Assembly: GCF_030063365.1 (NCBI RefSeq)
Contig: NZ_JASISY010000003.1
Location: 248,001 to 312,000 of the forward strand
Source of the DNA: Cryobacterium sp. PH29-G1
GTDB taxonomy: Bacteria > Actinomycetota > Actinomycetes > Actinomycetales > Microbacteriaceae
Length of the DNA: 64,000 nucleotides
Direction: 5' to 3'
In this document: one piece after another, positions 26,298 to 35,365 of the stretch
How the letters are laid out: each line of letters begins with the position of its first letter
How positions within the stretch are numbered: the first letter of the stretch is position 1
The notes under the pieces: generated by a model
The model's database searches: none
Seen by the model: the letters and a program-made list of their open reading frames with translations, nothing else
What the model was told of the DNA's origin: nothing
Made by a program: the position numbers and the translations under genes

Positions 26298-26957
26298 GTG
26301 ACTTCCCGCCGCACCGCGCCCGATCGCCGAGGTGACCTCAAAGCGCGCTACCGTCAGGCAATTTTGGACGCCGCAGACGCTCTCATTCGCGAGCGGGGTA
26401 AACCGCAGTTCAGCGTCGATGAACTCGCCGAGCGTGCCGATGTTTCCCGTCGAACCGTTTTCAATCACTTCTCATCGCTCGACGACGTCATCATGACGAC
26501 CTGCACGCGAGTCCTCAGCGCTACCGTCGTTGAGTTTCGTGCCGCGACGGCATCGACTCCGGTGGGGGACGGGAGTCGGGTCAGCGTGTTCGACGAGATC
26601 ACGACGGCACTGCGCAACATCGATTTGCCGCCCGTGGTTGCCTACCTCTCCGGCGTGCTCGCCGCCGAGGGTGAGACCGGACGCTCGCGGCACGGTATCG
26701 GCGATGTCTTCACCCGTACCACCGAACAGCTCTCAACAGAGATCGCCGAGCGCACGAGTGCGATCGATGAATTCGAGGTCGCGATCCTCGTCAGCTCACT
26801 CATGAACGGCATCGCCGTGGTTTGTGTCCATTGGCTGGCCCGCACGGGTGGGGCGCTCGACGCATCCTCTCGCACGGTGTGGAACGAACTACTTGATCGC
26901 CTCATCGTCACCATTCGCATCGGCTACGCAACACCTGACCCTCAAGAAAGCAACTGA
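26298..26957 (+). CDS. TetR-family transcriptional regulator
   Basis: A 219-residue regulator with an N-terminal TetR helix-turn-helix (FSVDELAERADVSRRTVFNHF, about residues 38-58) and a helical ligand domain. The start is GTG 26298, placed by the -10 hexamer 6 nt before it. It is 5 bp upstream of the MMPL transporter and surely controls it. Proteins in this arrangement bind a hydrophobic drug or lipid ligand, after which repression of the pump is released. Confidence 0.93.
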   Translation: MTSRRTAPDRRGDLKARYRQAILDAADALIRERGKPQFSVDELAERADVSRRTVFNHFSSLDDVIMTTCTRVLSATVVEFRAATASTPVGDGSRVSVFDEITTALRNIDLPPVVAYLSGVLAAEGETGRSRHGIGDVFTRTTEQLSTEIAERTSAIDEFEVAILVSSLMNGIAVVCVHWLARTGGALDASSRTVWNELLDRLIVTIRIGYATPDPQESN

Positions 26958-26962
26958 GAACT

Positions 26963-29491
26963 ATGGCATCCCTTCTCTACCGACTCGGTCGGTTCTCTGC
27001 TCGCCGAGCATGGCTGGTCGTCGTCGCGTGGGTGGTTATTCTTGGCCTCGCTGTCGGTGCCTTCGCCCTCTTCGGCGGAGCGCTGACCTCGGCCGTTAGC
27101 ATTCCGGGCACCGCCACCCAGAAAGTCAGCGACGAGCTCGCCGAGAAGTTTCCTTCGGCCAGCGGCGGGCGGGGTACGGTCATCTTCACGACGACCGACG
27201 ACTCCGCTTTCACCGACGCGCAGAAGACCGCAATCGGTGACCTACTCACGAGCAGCGTGGGACTTGACGATGTGAAAGCGGCGACAAACCCGTTCGACAC
27301 GCAGGCCCAGATCGATGACCAGGCACAGAAGATCGTTGACGGTCGGCAGCAGCTCGCCGATGGCTTGGCCCAGCTCGATGCGGGGCAGGTGCAGATTAAC
27401 GCGGCGACGGCTCAGGCAGATGCCGGACAGGCGCAGCTCGACGCTAGCCGCGCTCAGGCCGAGTCTGCGGGGCAGCTCGCCGCCGCTGCGCCGGTGCTCG
27501 ACGCGCAGCAGGCGCAGATCGATGCCGGCCGTGCGGCCATTGCGCAGCAGCAGGCGACGTTGGATGCCAGTCGCACCGAACTCGAGACGCAGAGCAGCAC
27601 GCTCGAACAGGGATCCGATCTGCTTGATCTGGCCGCGGGTATCCGTCAGGTATCGACCGATGAGACGACTGTGGTGGCGAGCATCCAGTTCGACACCTCC
27701 CTCAACCAGGTTCCCGTCGAGTCCAAAGATGCCGTCGTCGCGGAGATGACCAAGGCTCAGATCGACGGCGTCACCGCCGCGGTCTCCAACGATATTGCCG
27801 CCAGCATTCCCGAAATCCTCGGCCCGGGCGAGATCGGCGGTGTGATCGTCGCAGCGATCGTGCTGTGGGTCATGCTCGGTACCCTCATCGGCGCTGGCCT
27901 GCCGTTGTTGAACGCGCTCATCGGTGTGGGCGTCGGTGTGCTCGCTTCGCTTGCCCTGTCGGGAACCGTCGAAATGCTCTCCGTCACCCCTGTCCTCGGC
28001 GTAATGCTCGGGCTCGCGGTCGGGATCGACTACTCGCTGTTCATCCTTAACCGGCACCGAGCGCAATTGCGCGCTGGCTTGGAACAGCAGGAGTCGATCG
28101 GTCTAGCCACCGGCACCTCCGGCAATGCGGTGGTGTTCGCGGGCGCCACCGTGCTCATCGCTCTGCTCGCCCTCAACCTCACCGGCGTACCGTTCCTCGG
28201 ACTCATGGGTACGGTCGGTGCAGTCTGTGTCTTCGTTGCGATTCTCATTGCGATCACCCTGACACCGGCGATGCTGAGTCTGGTCGGAACGAAGATCCTC
28301 ACGAAGAAGGCCCGCAAACGAGTCGGCAGCACCCACGCCCACGCCCGAGTACCCTCCAAGCCGATGAATACCGTGCGTGCTGTCGTGACGGTGGTCGTGG
28401 GCATCATCGTGCTGCTTGTCGTCGCTCTCCCCGCGCTCTCCATGCGTCTCGGGCTCCCCGCTGGTTCGTCCGAACCGCTGGGCTCCAGCGCCTACCAGGC
28501 CTACAAAATTGCCGATGACAAATTCGGTGCCGGCGTGAACGGCCCGCTGCTCGTAGTTGCTGACCTCGAGACGGCCATTACCGATTCCGATCTCATCGCC
28601 GAGCAGGTGCGCATCGGAACCGCCCTCCATGCGGAGAACGACGTCGTCGCTGTCGCGCCGATCGGAGCGTCCGATGATGACCTGTTGCTGGCATTCCAAG
28701 TCATCCCCGAGGAGGGGCCGACCAGCGAATCCACCGAGCAACTCGTGCGGGACCTGCGCAGCCTCGACATCGATGGTGTCGCATCCCTCGGTGTTGCCGG
28801 CAACGCATCGGGCAACATCGATGTGAGCGAAAAGCTCGCCGCTGCGCTTCCGCTATACCTTCTCGTGGTCGTTGGGCTCTCGTTGATCATTTTGATCTTC
28901 GTGTTCCGTTCGATTCTCGTGCCGGTCACCGCAACGCTGGGCTTCGTGCTGTCCCTGTTCGCGGCCTTTGGCGCTATTACGGCGGTCTTCCAGTGGGGGT
29001 GGCTCGGTTCGGTCTTCGGTATCCATGATCCCGGGCCGATCCTGAGTTTCTTGCCCATCCTCGTCGTCGGCGTTCTCTTCGGATTGGCGATGGACTACCA
29101 ACTATTCCTGGTCAGCGGCATGCGTGAATCATTCGTGCACGGTGCCCCAGCGCGACTGGCGGTGCAGCGTGGGTTCCATGCGGGTCGCACCGTGGTTATC
29201 GCGGCCGCACTCATCATGGCCTCGGTCTTCTCGGGCTTTATCTTCTCGAACTCGGTGATGATTCAGTCGATTGGATTTGGACTGGGCGTCGGCGTACTTC
29301 TTGATGCGTTCGTGGTGCGGCTGCTCATTATCCCGGCCGTGATGCACCTGCTCGGCGGTGCCGCCTGGTGGCTGCCGAAGTGGCTCGACCGGATCCTGCC
29401 CAACGTCGATGTGGAGGGTGCGGCGCTTGAACGGGCACACCCGGTGCCTGCCGCGAGTGAATCAGAGCGCGTCGCAGCGCCGATCTCTTAG
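26963..29491 (+). CDS. MMPL-family RND transporter with an alanine/glutamine coiled-coil insert
   Basis: An 842-residue membrane exporter of the MMPL type. After TM1 (about residues 16-38) the first extracellular porter region contains a 110-residue stretch (about 113-222) made of repeated QLDAGQ, QIDAGR and LDASR-like units without Gly or Pro breaks in most of it. It is probably a long coiled coil. The two RND membrane bundles follow, with GIDYSLFILNRHR and MDYQLFLVSGMRE, the Asp-Tyr proton-relay motifs of TM4 and TM10. It likely exports lipids or hydrophobic drugs. It is paired with TetR. Confidence 0.92.
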   Translation: MASLLYRLGRFSARRAWLVVVAWVVILGLAVGAFALFGGALTSAVSIPGTATQKVSDELAEKFPSASGGRGTVIFTTTDDSAFTDAQKTAIGDLLTSSVGLDDVKAATNPFDTQAQIDDQAQKIVDGRQQLADGLAQLDAGQVQINAATAQADAGQAQLDASRAQAESAGQLAAAAPVLDAQQAQIDAGRAAIAQQQATLDASRTELETQSSTLEQGSDLLDLAAGIRQVSTDETTVVASIQFDTSLNQVPVESKDAVVAEMTKAQIDGVTAAVSNDIAASIPEILGPGEIGGVIVAAIVLWVMLGTLIGAGLPLLNALIGVGVGVLASLALSGTVEMLSVTPVLGVMLGLAVGIDYSLFILNRHRAQLRAGLEQQESIGLATGTSGNAVVFAGATVLIALLALNLTGVPFLGLMGTVGAVCVFVAILIAITLTPAMLSLVGTKILTKKARKRVGSTHAHARVPSKPMNTVRAVVTVVVGIIVLLVVALPALSMRLGLPAGSSEPLGSSAYQAYKIADDKFGAGVNGPLLVVADLETAITDSDLIAEQVRIGTALHAENDVVAVAPIGASDDDLLLAFQVIPEEGPTSESTEQLVRDLRSLDIDGVASLGVAGNASGNIDVSEKLAAALPLYLLVVVGLSLIILIFVFRSILVPVTATLGFVLSLFAAFGAITAVFQWGWLGSVFGIHDPGPILSFLPILVVGVLFGLAMDYQLFLVSGMRESFVHGAPARLAVQRGFHAGRTVVIAAALIMASVFSGFIFSNSVMIQSIGFGLGVGVLLDAFVVRLLIIPAVMHLLGGAAWWLPKWLDRILPNVDVEGAALERAHPVPAASESERVAAPIS

Positions 29492-29588
29492 CGTGCGGTC
29501 GGGCGGCATCGGCGGGAGGCAGTGCAGCTCATAGGGTGCTCTTAGGCGTGGCATAGGGGGCGCATAACGCGGGCTTCTACAAAGGGGT

Positions 29589-30608
29589 ATGCGAGAAAAA
29601 ACCCCCAGCCCTGAGCAGCCCGCTGCGCTTGGTCCGCAGCGCCGGCCGTGGAGTATTCGCCGACGCGCTATCGTCGCCTCCGCGCTGGCGCTCACCCTCA
29701 CCCTCGGCGGCGGCACCGCCTGGGCACTGGACCGGTTCGTCATCGAGCACGTCTCGATAGCGGATGTTGACGCCTACGAGGCCGCCAACGCCAGCGACAC
29801 CGCAGCTGACTCCACCACAGCTGATTCAACCGGCGCCACCGCCGCGAGCGACGCGGTCGTCACCGGCACCACGTACGTCTCCGACGATGCCAATATCTCG
29901 ATCTCCACCGTTGTCACGGGAACCGGCAGCGACACCGTCACCTACTACGTGGCCGACGTGACGTTGACGGACGCCACGATGCTGCAATCCGCGTTCGCCC
30001 AAAACAGATTCGGTGAGAACATCACCGAAACCACTTCGGACACCGCTGACGACAATAACGCCATCTTCGCGATCAACGGAGACTACTACGGCTTTCGCGA
30101 CACGGGCATCGTCATCCGCAATGGCGTTGTGTACCGTGACGAAGGAGCCCGCGACGGCCTCGCCTTTTACCGCGACGGCACCGTGAAGGTTTACGACGAA
30201 ACCACGACCGCGGCCGCTGACCTGGTCGCCGCCGGCGTCTGGAACACCCTGTCCTTCGGCCCCGCCCTACTCGAGGACGGCGACATCGTGGCCGGCATCG
30301 ACCAGGTTGAAGTCGACACCAACATCGGCAACCACTCGATCCAGGGCGAACAACCGCGCACCGCGATCGGCGTCATCGACGACAATCACATCGTGTTTGT
30401 CGTCGTCGACGGTCGTAGTCCCGGTTACAGCGCCGGCGTCACCATGACCGGGCTCGCCGAAATCATGCAGGACCTCGGGGCCACGACCGCTTACAACATC
30501 GACGGTGGCGGCTCGTCAACGATGTACTTCGACGGCAGCCTGGTCAATAACCCGCTCGGCACCGGTACCGAACGCGGTACCTCCGACATCCTCTACATCG
30601 AAGGTTAG
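29589..30608 (+). CDS. Secreted phosphodiester glycosidase family protein (NAGPA domain)
   Basis: A 339-residue protein with an N-terminal membrane anchor (about residues 26-46) after a basic tail, an Ala/Thr/Ser/Asp-rich linker, then an NAGPA domain. The domain shows AINGDYYGFRDTGIVIRNG, RTAIGVIDDN, FVVVDGRSPGYSAGVTM and the conserved NIDGGGSSTMYFDG. Relatives cleave sugar-phosphodiester bonds, for example in teichoic-acid-type polymers or N-acetylglucosamine-1-phosphodiesters. The start is ATG 29589, behind AAAGGGG. The glycosyltransferase gene starts 9 bp after it, so the pair probably serves cell-surface glycopolymer turnover or modification. Confidence 0.9.
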   Translation: MREKTPSPEQPAALGPQRRPWSIRRRAIVASALALTLTLGGGTAWALDRFVIEHVSIADVDAYEAANASDTAADSTTADSTGATAASDAVVTGTTYVSDDANISISTVVTGTGSDTVTYYVADVTLTDATMLQSAFAQNRFGENITETTSDTADDNNAIFAINGDYYGFRDTGIVIRNGVVYRDEGARDGLAFYRDGTVKVYDETTTAAADLVAAGVWNTLSFGPALLEDGDIVAGIDQVEVDTNIGNHSIQGEQPRTAIGVIDDNHIVFVVVDGRSPGYSAGVTMTGLAEIMQDLGATTAYNIDGGGSSTMYFDGSLVNNPLGTGTERGTSDILYIEG

Positions 30609-30616
30609 GTCCTGCG

Positions 30617-31756
30617 ATGATCGCCCTGATCCCGGCGTATGAACCCGGTGCGCACCTCCTGGAGGTCATCACCGGTTTGCGGCAGCATGCGCCCTGGCTG
30701 ACCGTGCTCGTTGTCGACGATGGCAGCGGAGCGCGCTTCGATGCCGTCTTCGCCGCTGCCGAGCGTGCCGGCGCCGAGGTCATCCGCTATCCGACAAACC
30801 GGGGAAAGGGGCACGCGCTCAAGGTGGGCTTCCGCCACATCCAGCGCGCCTACCCGGGGCAAGACGTCGTGTGCGCCGATAGCGACGGGCAACACTCCAC
30901 GACCGATATCGTTCGGGTCGCCGAGTGGATCCGCGGCTCCGACGGCGCCATCGTTCTCGGAGGCCGCCATTTTACCGGCGCGGTTCCGTTGCGCAGCAAG
31001 GTGGGCAACCTCGTCGCCCGACACGCCTTCGAATCCACGACCGGCTTTGTCATTCGGGACACGCAAACGGGCCTGCGCGGCTATCCCGCCGCGTTGCTGC
31101 CCTGGCTCCTGTCGATCAAGGGGGAGCGTTTCGAGTACGAGCTCAACATGCTGCTTGATTCCTCGGCCAATCACACGAGAATCGATGAACTGGACATCGA
31201 GACGATTTACCTCGAGCACAATGCATCGTCACATTTTCGCCCCATTAGCGACTCGCTGCGCGTCATGCTGCCACTGCTGCTGTTCGCGACGGTGTCGTTC
31301 GCATCGTTTCTTGTCGACGTGGTCGGCCTGCAACTGCTGTTCACCGCCACGGGCTCGCTGCTCGCCTCGGTCGTCGGTGCCCGCCTGGTGAGTGGCTCGA
31401 TGAACTTTCTACTCAACCGGCGGCTAGTTTTTCGGGCCCAGGGAAGCGGGCACGGGCGCGGTGATGCGCTGCGATACATCGTGCTGGCGCTGGCTCTCGT
31501 CGCGGCGAGCTACCTGTTCCTGGCCGCACTGACCGGGCTGGGGATAGCGCTGCTGCCCGCCAAGTTGCTCACCGACACCACTCTGTACGTGCTGAGCTTT
31601 CTGGTGCAGCGGCGATTCGTCTTCGCGCGGCGGGACATCCGTGCGCCGGACTCGACAACGACTGCGACAGCGGTGACGCCGGCACCCGCCGCGGCTGCGG
31701 CCGTTTCTGCACCGACTGGAACTCGATCCATCGATCCGCGCGCTGCTGCTGACTGA
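30617..31756 (+). CDS. Fusion of family 2 glycosyltransferase and GtrA membrane domain
   Basis: A 379-residue protein. The N-terminal 200 residues are a GT2 domain (VVDDGSG near residue 35, CADSDGQHS near residue 92, and RDTQTGLRGY), similar to polyprenyl-phosphate sugar transferases. The C-terminal half is a four-helix GtrA domain (FATVSFASFLVDVVGLQLLF; SGSMNFLLNRRLVF; LVQRRFVF). Such fusions are thought to make a lipid-linked sugar and flip it for surface decoration. The tail is low-complexity Thr/Ala/Pro. It is co-oriented with the phosphodiester glycosidase, 8 bp apart. Confidence 0.88.
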   Translation: MIALIPAYEPGAHLLEVITGLRQHAPWLTVLVVDDGSGARFDAVFAAAERAGAEVIRYPTNRGKGHALKVGFRHIQRAYPGQDVVCADSDGQHSTTDIVRVAEWIRGSDGAIVLGGRHFTGAVPLRSKVGNLVARHAFESTTGFVIRDTQTGLRGYPAALLPWLLSIKGERFEYELNMLLDSSANHTRIDELDIETIYLEHNASSHFRPISDSLRVMLPLLLFATVSFASFLVDVVGLQLLFTATGSLLASVVGARLVSGSMNFLLNRRLVFRAQGSGHGRGDALRYIVLALALVAASYLFLAALTGLGIALLPAKLLTDTTLYVLSFLVQRRFVFARRDIRAPDSTTTATAVTPAPAAAAAVSAPTGTRSIDPRAAAD

Positions 31757-31862
31757 ATCACCGATAAAGTGAAAGTCACCTGCACGAGGAAGTGGTGGCG
31801 CAATCAATTGGAATCGGTCCCGGCGTCGAGCTGACGCTCACGCGCACGTCCCTGAACCCGAC

Positions 31863-32432
31863 GTGAACGCTGAGCTGCCCGACCTTGAGCGCACCGTCGA
31901 TGAAGGCCTGCTGATCGCATTGTCGGCCGTGCGGATGGCCGTGAAGAACGACATTATCGTGGGAGCACTGCGCGAGCACTTCGACTATGACCCCGGGCGC
32001 TATGCCGAGAATGCACGCAGCGAGCTGCACCGGCTGGCGCGGCAGAACGAAGAGTATGGGCGGCGCGTGAGCCGAATGAGCAAGGATTTAGCGTCAACCA
32101 AATGGCGGCTCGGGCTCACCAATGATCAACGGCACGATCTGCTGCAGTTCGCCCTGAGATTACGCGTGCACGAACGGTTGACGCTCGCCCTCGATGCCGT
32201 GGCCGATGATGCCGACCAGGTGGCGCGCATTGTGGCCAGTGCGCAACGCACGGCCAGTGAAGAAGTCAGCTCGGCGGTCTCATCGAAGCTCATCGAGCTG
32301 GCCGTCGATCAGCGCGAGCCCGACTACGCCGAACATCGCGATGAACGTCTGGAAGCTTTCGTGCTCATCAACCTGGCCATTCTCAAAGCCAAGCATGACG
32401 CGGCCACCGCCCCCGAATTCAACGAGTACTGA
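31863..32432 (+). CDS. Uncharacterised helical protein, 189 aa
   Basis: Not recognised. The protein starts at GTG 31863, is soluble, strongly charged and predicted by eye to be almost all helical. Leu/Ala/Arg-rich segments include FDYDPGRYAENARSELHRLA, near residues 40-60, and a later EEVSSAVSSKLIELAVDQ. There is no signal peptide, membrane helix or cysteine motif. Codon use matches the neighbours, so it is probably a real gene. It stands between the glycosyltransferase fusion and the convergent carboxylesterase, 106 bp after the former, without obvious operon partners. Confidence 0.7.
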   Translation: MNAELPDLERTVDEGLLIALSAVRMAVKNDIIVGALREHFDYDPGRYAENARSELHRLARQNEEYGRRVSRMSKDLASTKWRLGLTNDQRHDLLQFALRLRVHERLTLALDAVADDADQVARIVASAQRTASEEVSSAVSSKLIELAVDQREPDYAEHRDERLEAFVLINLAILKAKHDAATAPEFNEY

Positions 32433-32459
32433 GTTCTCAGTATTACGGCCGGTGCGAGG

Positions 32460-34016
32460 CTAGAGCCCCGGCAGGAATTGTTGCCACACACGCCGCCGAT
32501 CGCCGCGGGGGTCCGCTTCGACCCGATCGATGACGTCGATGATGAGGGTCAGGCGGTCGGATTCGGTGTACCGGGGCCAGTTGCTCTCGACAACTCCGGT
32601 GCAGGCGAAGTGCAGCCAATGACGGCGCATCCGCTCGCCCGCCCTGGTGAACGGCTCTCTGCCGCCGAGCGCCGTCATCGTGCGGGCGAACGGGGAATCG
32701 ACTTGGTCGAACAGGGCGTACATTTCGATGCCGTGCGTGGCATCCAGCCCGAGCAGGTGCATGAGCCGCGGGGCAATGTCAAAGCGGTAGAAATGCACGG
32801 GGGCATACCGGGAGTGCAACCCGGCCACGATGATGCTCGGATACCAGAAGGCGTAGTCGCCGCCAAAATCCGCGGCGGCACGCCTGATCGGCAGCCCCGG
32901 GTATACCGCCCGCATCGCGGTGTGGGTGTCTCCGGGGGCGTGGTCGAACAGCGCTTGAATGCGCCACGGTGAGCGGGGCAGCACATTGGCCCGGCCCCGA
33001 AAAATAGCGCCCTCCCGATCGTTCGTTCCGATGATCAGCGGCACCCGGTGTGCGCGTCCGCTACGAAAGGCTTCCAGCGGATGCTCCGGCAGGAACGTTC
33101 CGTCGATGACCGGTGCCAAACAGAATGTACCGGGATGCGCATCGGGCGTGCGCACCTGCAGGGCGAGCGCGGCCCGGGTCAGTGCCCCCAGCTCGGCGGT
33201 GGCCAGTAGCTCGTTGATGGAGCTGGGGGAAAACGCGGTTTGCGCGCGCAACACACTCACGAAATGCTCGGCCCACTCATCGGTGAGCTCGCTCGTATAG
33301 GCGGCGTTGCTCGGCGGGCTTTGCGCGATCGCACGGGCGAACAAGCCCCGCGCTGCGGGCGTCGCCATCAATGTGATGATCGCGTTGCCCCCGGCCGACT
33401 CACCGAACACCGTCACGTTATTCGGGTTGCCCCCGAAGGAGCGGATGTTGGCGCGCACCCACTCCAGGGCGGCCACCTGGTCGCGCAGGCCCAGATTGTT
33501 TTCGATCGGGCGCACCGGCGTGGAGTAGCGACTGAAATCGAGGTAGCCCAGAGCGCCCAGTCGGTAGTTGAAGCTGACGTAGACGACGCGGCCGCTGTTC
33601 ACGAAGCCCTCGCCCTGTCCGGGAAAATCCTGGGCCGATCCGGTGCTATAGCCGCCGCCGTGGATGAACACCATCACCGGCATGGCCAGCCGTCGGCGGT
33701 GGGGGACAGCGGGCGAGAGCACGTTGACGGTCAGGCAATCCTCGCTGGCGCGCACGCGCGGGCTGGCACCCTTGAACTGGCCGCGATACGGCTGTGGGGC
33801 CACGTCGCCGTAATGGGAGGCGTCTCGCACCCCCGGCCACGGGGCGATTGGTTGCGGCGCTCGAAAGCGGCGGTCACCGACCGGAGGAGCCGCATAGGGG
33901 ATTCCGCGCCAGGCCAGAATGGCGCCCTCGCGAATGCCGCGTACCACGCCGCCGGTGACGCCCACGTCGAGCACGCTCGGCGTGGACGAGAGAACAGGAG
34001 ACTCTGTCGAAAGCAT
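32460..34016 (-). CDS. Type B carboxylesterase/lipase
   Basis: An alpha/beta-hydrolase of about 518 residues. It shows the type B N-terminal motif (VVRGIREGAILAWRGIPYAAPPVG), the oxyanion-hole segment VFIHGGGYSTGSA, EDCLTVNV and the nucleophile elbow FGESAGGNAI. The catalytic triad's Glu/Asp and His regions lie in the C-terminal half. It hydrolyses carboxylic esters in the cytoplasm. The frame is open upstream to a GTG at 34112, but the extra 32 residues look non-coding and neither start has a good ribosome-binding site, so the start is uncertain. Confidence 0.88.
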   Translation of the reverse strand: MLSTESPVLSSTPSVLDVGVTGGVVRGIREGAILAWRGIPYAAPPVGDRRFRAPQPIAPWPGVRDASHYGDVAPQPYRGQFKGASPRVRASEDCLTVNVLSPAVPHRRRLAMPVMVFIHGGGYSTGSAQDFPGQGEGFVNSGRVVYVSFNYRLGALGYLDFSRYSTPVRPIENNLGLRDQVAALEWVRANIRSFGGNPNNVTVFGESAGGNAIITLMATPAARGLFARAIAQSPPSNAAYTSELTDEWAEHFVSVLRAQTAFSPSSINELLATAELGALTRAALALQVRTPDAHPGTFCLAPVIDGTFLPEHPLEAFRSGRAHRVPLIIGTNDREGAIFRGRANVLPRSPWRIQALFDHAPGDTHTAMRAVYPGLPIRRAAADFGGDYAFWYPSIIVAGLHSRYAPVHFYRFDIAPRLMHLLGLDATHGIEMYALFDQVDSPFARTMTALGGREPFTRAGERMRRHWLHFACTGVVESNWPRYTESDRLTLIIDVIDRVEADPRGDRRRVWQQFLPGL

Positions 34017-34261
34017 TTGGAGCGCCACGGGGTTCCCCGATCTGTCGAAACTTGCAGCGTGCTGCCAGCCACCACCGATATTCGCGGTTCGGTTCAATCC
34101 CGAAGCGTTCACCCGGTTAGTAAACTACCCGCATCGAATCCCGGATAGGGCTTGATTTTGCCGTCGTCAACGCGCCGAACCGGGCGGCGGCGCGAAGGCC
34201 CTCCAATAGCTGGTATAGTTTTCAAGTTGTCTCCGGGAGCTAAAGTTCGCGGGATTGACAT

Positions 34262-34334
34262 GCGCTCGTAGCTCAACGGATAGAGCATCTGACTACGGAT
34301 CAGAAGGTTGGGGGTTCGAATCCCTTCGGGCGCA
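34262..34334 (+). tRNA. tRNA-Arg (anticodon ACG)
   Basis: Acceptor arms GCGCTCG and CGGGCGC pair with one G-T, the anticodon loop CTACGGA gives ACG, and the T loop is GTTCGAATC. Length is 73 nt, without an encoded CCA. Confidence 0.96.
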
Positions 34335-34339
34335 CAGCT

Positions 34340-34386
34340 AAAACCCCGTCTGAACAAGCATGCAGCTTGTTGGGCGGGGTTTTTTC
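34340..34386 (+). terminator. Rho-independent terminator after tRNA-Arg
   Basis: Outer arms AAAACCCCG and CGGGGTTTT with an inner AACAAGC/GCTTGTT stem, ending in TTTTTT. It begins 5 nt after the tRNA. Confidence 0.9.
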
Positions 34387-34469
34387 GCCCCGTGTCGATT
34401 CGTCGTCCTGCCTTCGGCCTGCGAATGCGCCGAAAGCAGCGAAGATCCGCGGGATGGCAGCGAGGTTGA
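34387..34469. other. Gene-free stretch between the tRNA-Arg terminator and the candidate structured RNA
   Basis: No gene or clear promoter was found. Together with the hairpin region it makes a 346-bp gap before marR. Long open frames crossing it on the minus strand are shadows, since they run through the tRNA. Confidence 0.5.
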
Positions 34470-34700
34470 GCCTGTGCGGTTTCGCACGATTGGCAATTCC
34501 ACGCGCAGGCTGGGGTAGCATCGGCAGAAGCGAGCAAATCTCAACTAGTCTGGCTTCGTTGCTAGCTTCGCTGAACCCCACAATCTGAACGGCCCTAACG
34601 TGCGAGTTTCTCACCGGGCAATGTTCGGGCGCCCGGTGAGGAAGGCATTCCTGCGAGGGATTGCCTCGGTGGGACGAGGGGTAGGGCCCTCGTTCCATCG
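34470..34700 (+). ncRNA. Candidate structured non-coding RNA (series of four or five hairpins)
   Basis: This gene-free stretch between the tRNA-Arg terminator and marR folds as consecutive helices on the plus strand. GCCTGTGC (34470) pairs with GCGCAGGC (34503). TGGGGT-AGC (34511) pairs with 34570-34580, and inside it GAAGCGAGCAA (34527) pairs with TTGCTAGCTTC (34559), with one mismatch. CTCACCGGGC (34610) pairs with GCCCGGTGAG (34631). AGGCATTCCT (34643) pairs with GGGATTGCCT (34657), closed by a GCGA tetraloop. Arms 34667-34680 and 34687-34700 form a 14-bp helix with two G-T pairs. No known RNA family was recognised, and no clear promoter was seen. The GNRA loop favours the plus strand. Confidence 0.35.
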
Positions 34701-34732
34701 CCCCCTGCTCGGTTCTCCCCGATCCATTCGTT

Positions 34733-35224
34733 TTACTGGGTCGCTTGGTCTCGGTCTGGCCCTGCGGGTGAGTCATCACCGGGCGTCGTCGGACAGTCAA
34801 TGCGCAGTTTGTCGCAGAGCGCCGTTAGCTGGCGCAACTCATCGTCGGTCAGGGTGTTGCCGATGCGCTCGGTGATGGACCCGATGTGATCGACGGCAAC
34901 CCGGCGAAACAGGGCGAGGCCGGCATCTGTCAGCTCGACGATGGCGCCGCGCCCATCGGCCGGGTCGCTGTGCTTGTGCAGGTAGCCTCGGGAAACCAGC
35001 CGGTCGACGAGGCGGCTCACGCTCGGCTGGGTCAACAGCACGTGCTGATTGAGATCACGCAGACGGATGCGTCGCTCGGGTTGCCGCGACAGGTTGAACA
35101 TCACGTCGTACTCGTTGAGCGAGATTTCCTTCGCGGGAAAATTGGCCGCCAGACTGCGCATGATGGAGACCTGGGCTCGAAAAAGGGATTCCCACGCTCC
35201 CACCGCGATCATTCGATCCACCAC
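34733..35224 (-). CDS. MarR-family transcriptional regulator
   Basis: A 163-residue winged-helix regulator: LNEYDVMFNLSRQPERRIRLRDLNQHVL leading into LTQPSVSRLVDRLVSRGYL (the recognition helix) and the wing motif DPADGRGAIVELTDAG, all typical of MarR. The start is GTG 35224, behind AGGGAG at about 6 nt. No target gene is adjacent. The region between it and the candidate structured RNA contains no other gene. Confidence 0.92.
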   Translation of the reverse strand: MVDRMIAVGAWESLFRAQVSIMRSLAANFPAKEISLNEYDVMFNLSRQPERRIRLRDLNQHVLLTQPSVSRLVDRLVSRGYLHKHSDPADGRGAIVELTDAGLALFRRVAVDHIGSITERIGNTLTDDELRQLTALCDKLRIDCPTTPGDDSPAGPDRDQATQ

Positions 35225-35323
35225 TTGCGGCTCCCTGCCTCATGCTCCGCTGACGCGAGCGCTGTATCCAAGGATAGGGACTGGCGGAGCTTGCGGGAAC
35301 CGCGTGCGAGCGTTGGTCGGCAG

Positions 35324-35365
35324 CCGCCGGTCGGGATCCGCCGGTCGGGATCCGCCGGTCGGGAG
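35324..35365. repeat. Tandem repeat, 14-bp unit CCGCCGGTCGGGAT x3
   Basis: Two identical units and a third differing only in the last base, head to tail with no gap. They lie 100 bp upstream of the marR start. Confidence 0.85.

Noticed and set aside
33240..34148. A 302-codon open frame on the plus strand
   Set aside because: Antisense to the carboxylesterase, which has the oxyanion hole and nucleophile elbow.
34109..34800. Open frames on the minus strand, one ending in RPKGFEPPTF
   Set aside because: This ending is the well-known false translation of the strand opposite a tRNA gene; the frames cross tRNA-Arg and its terminator.
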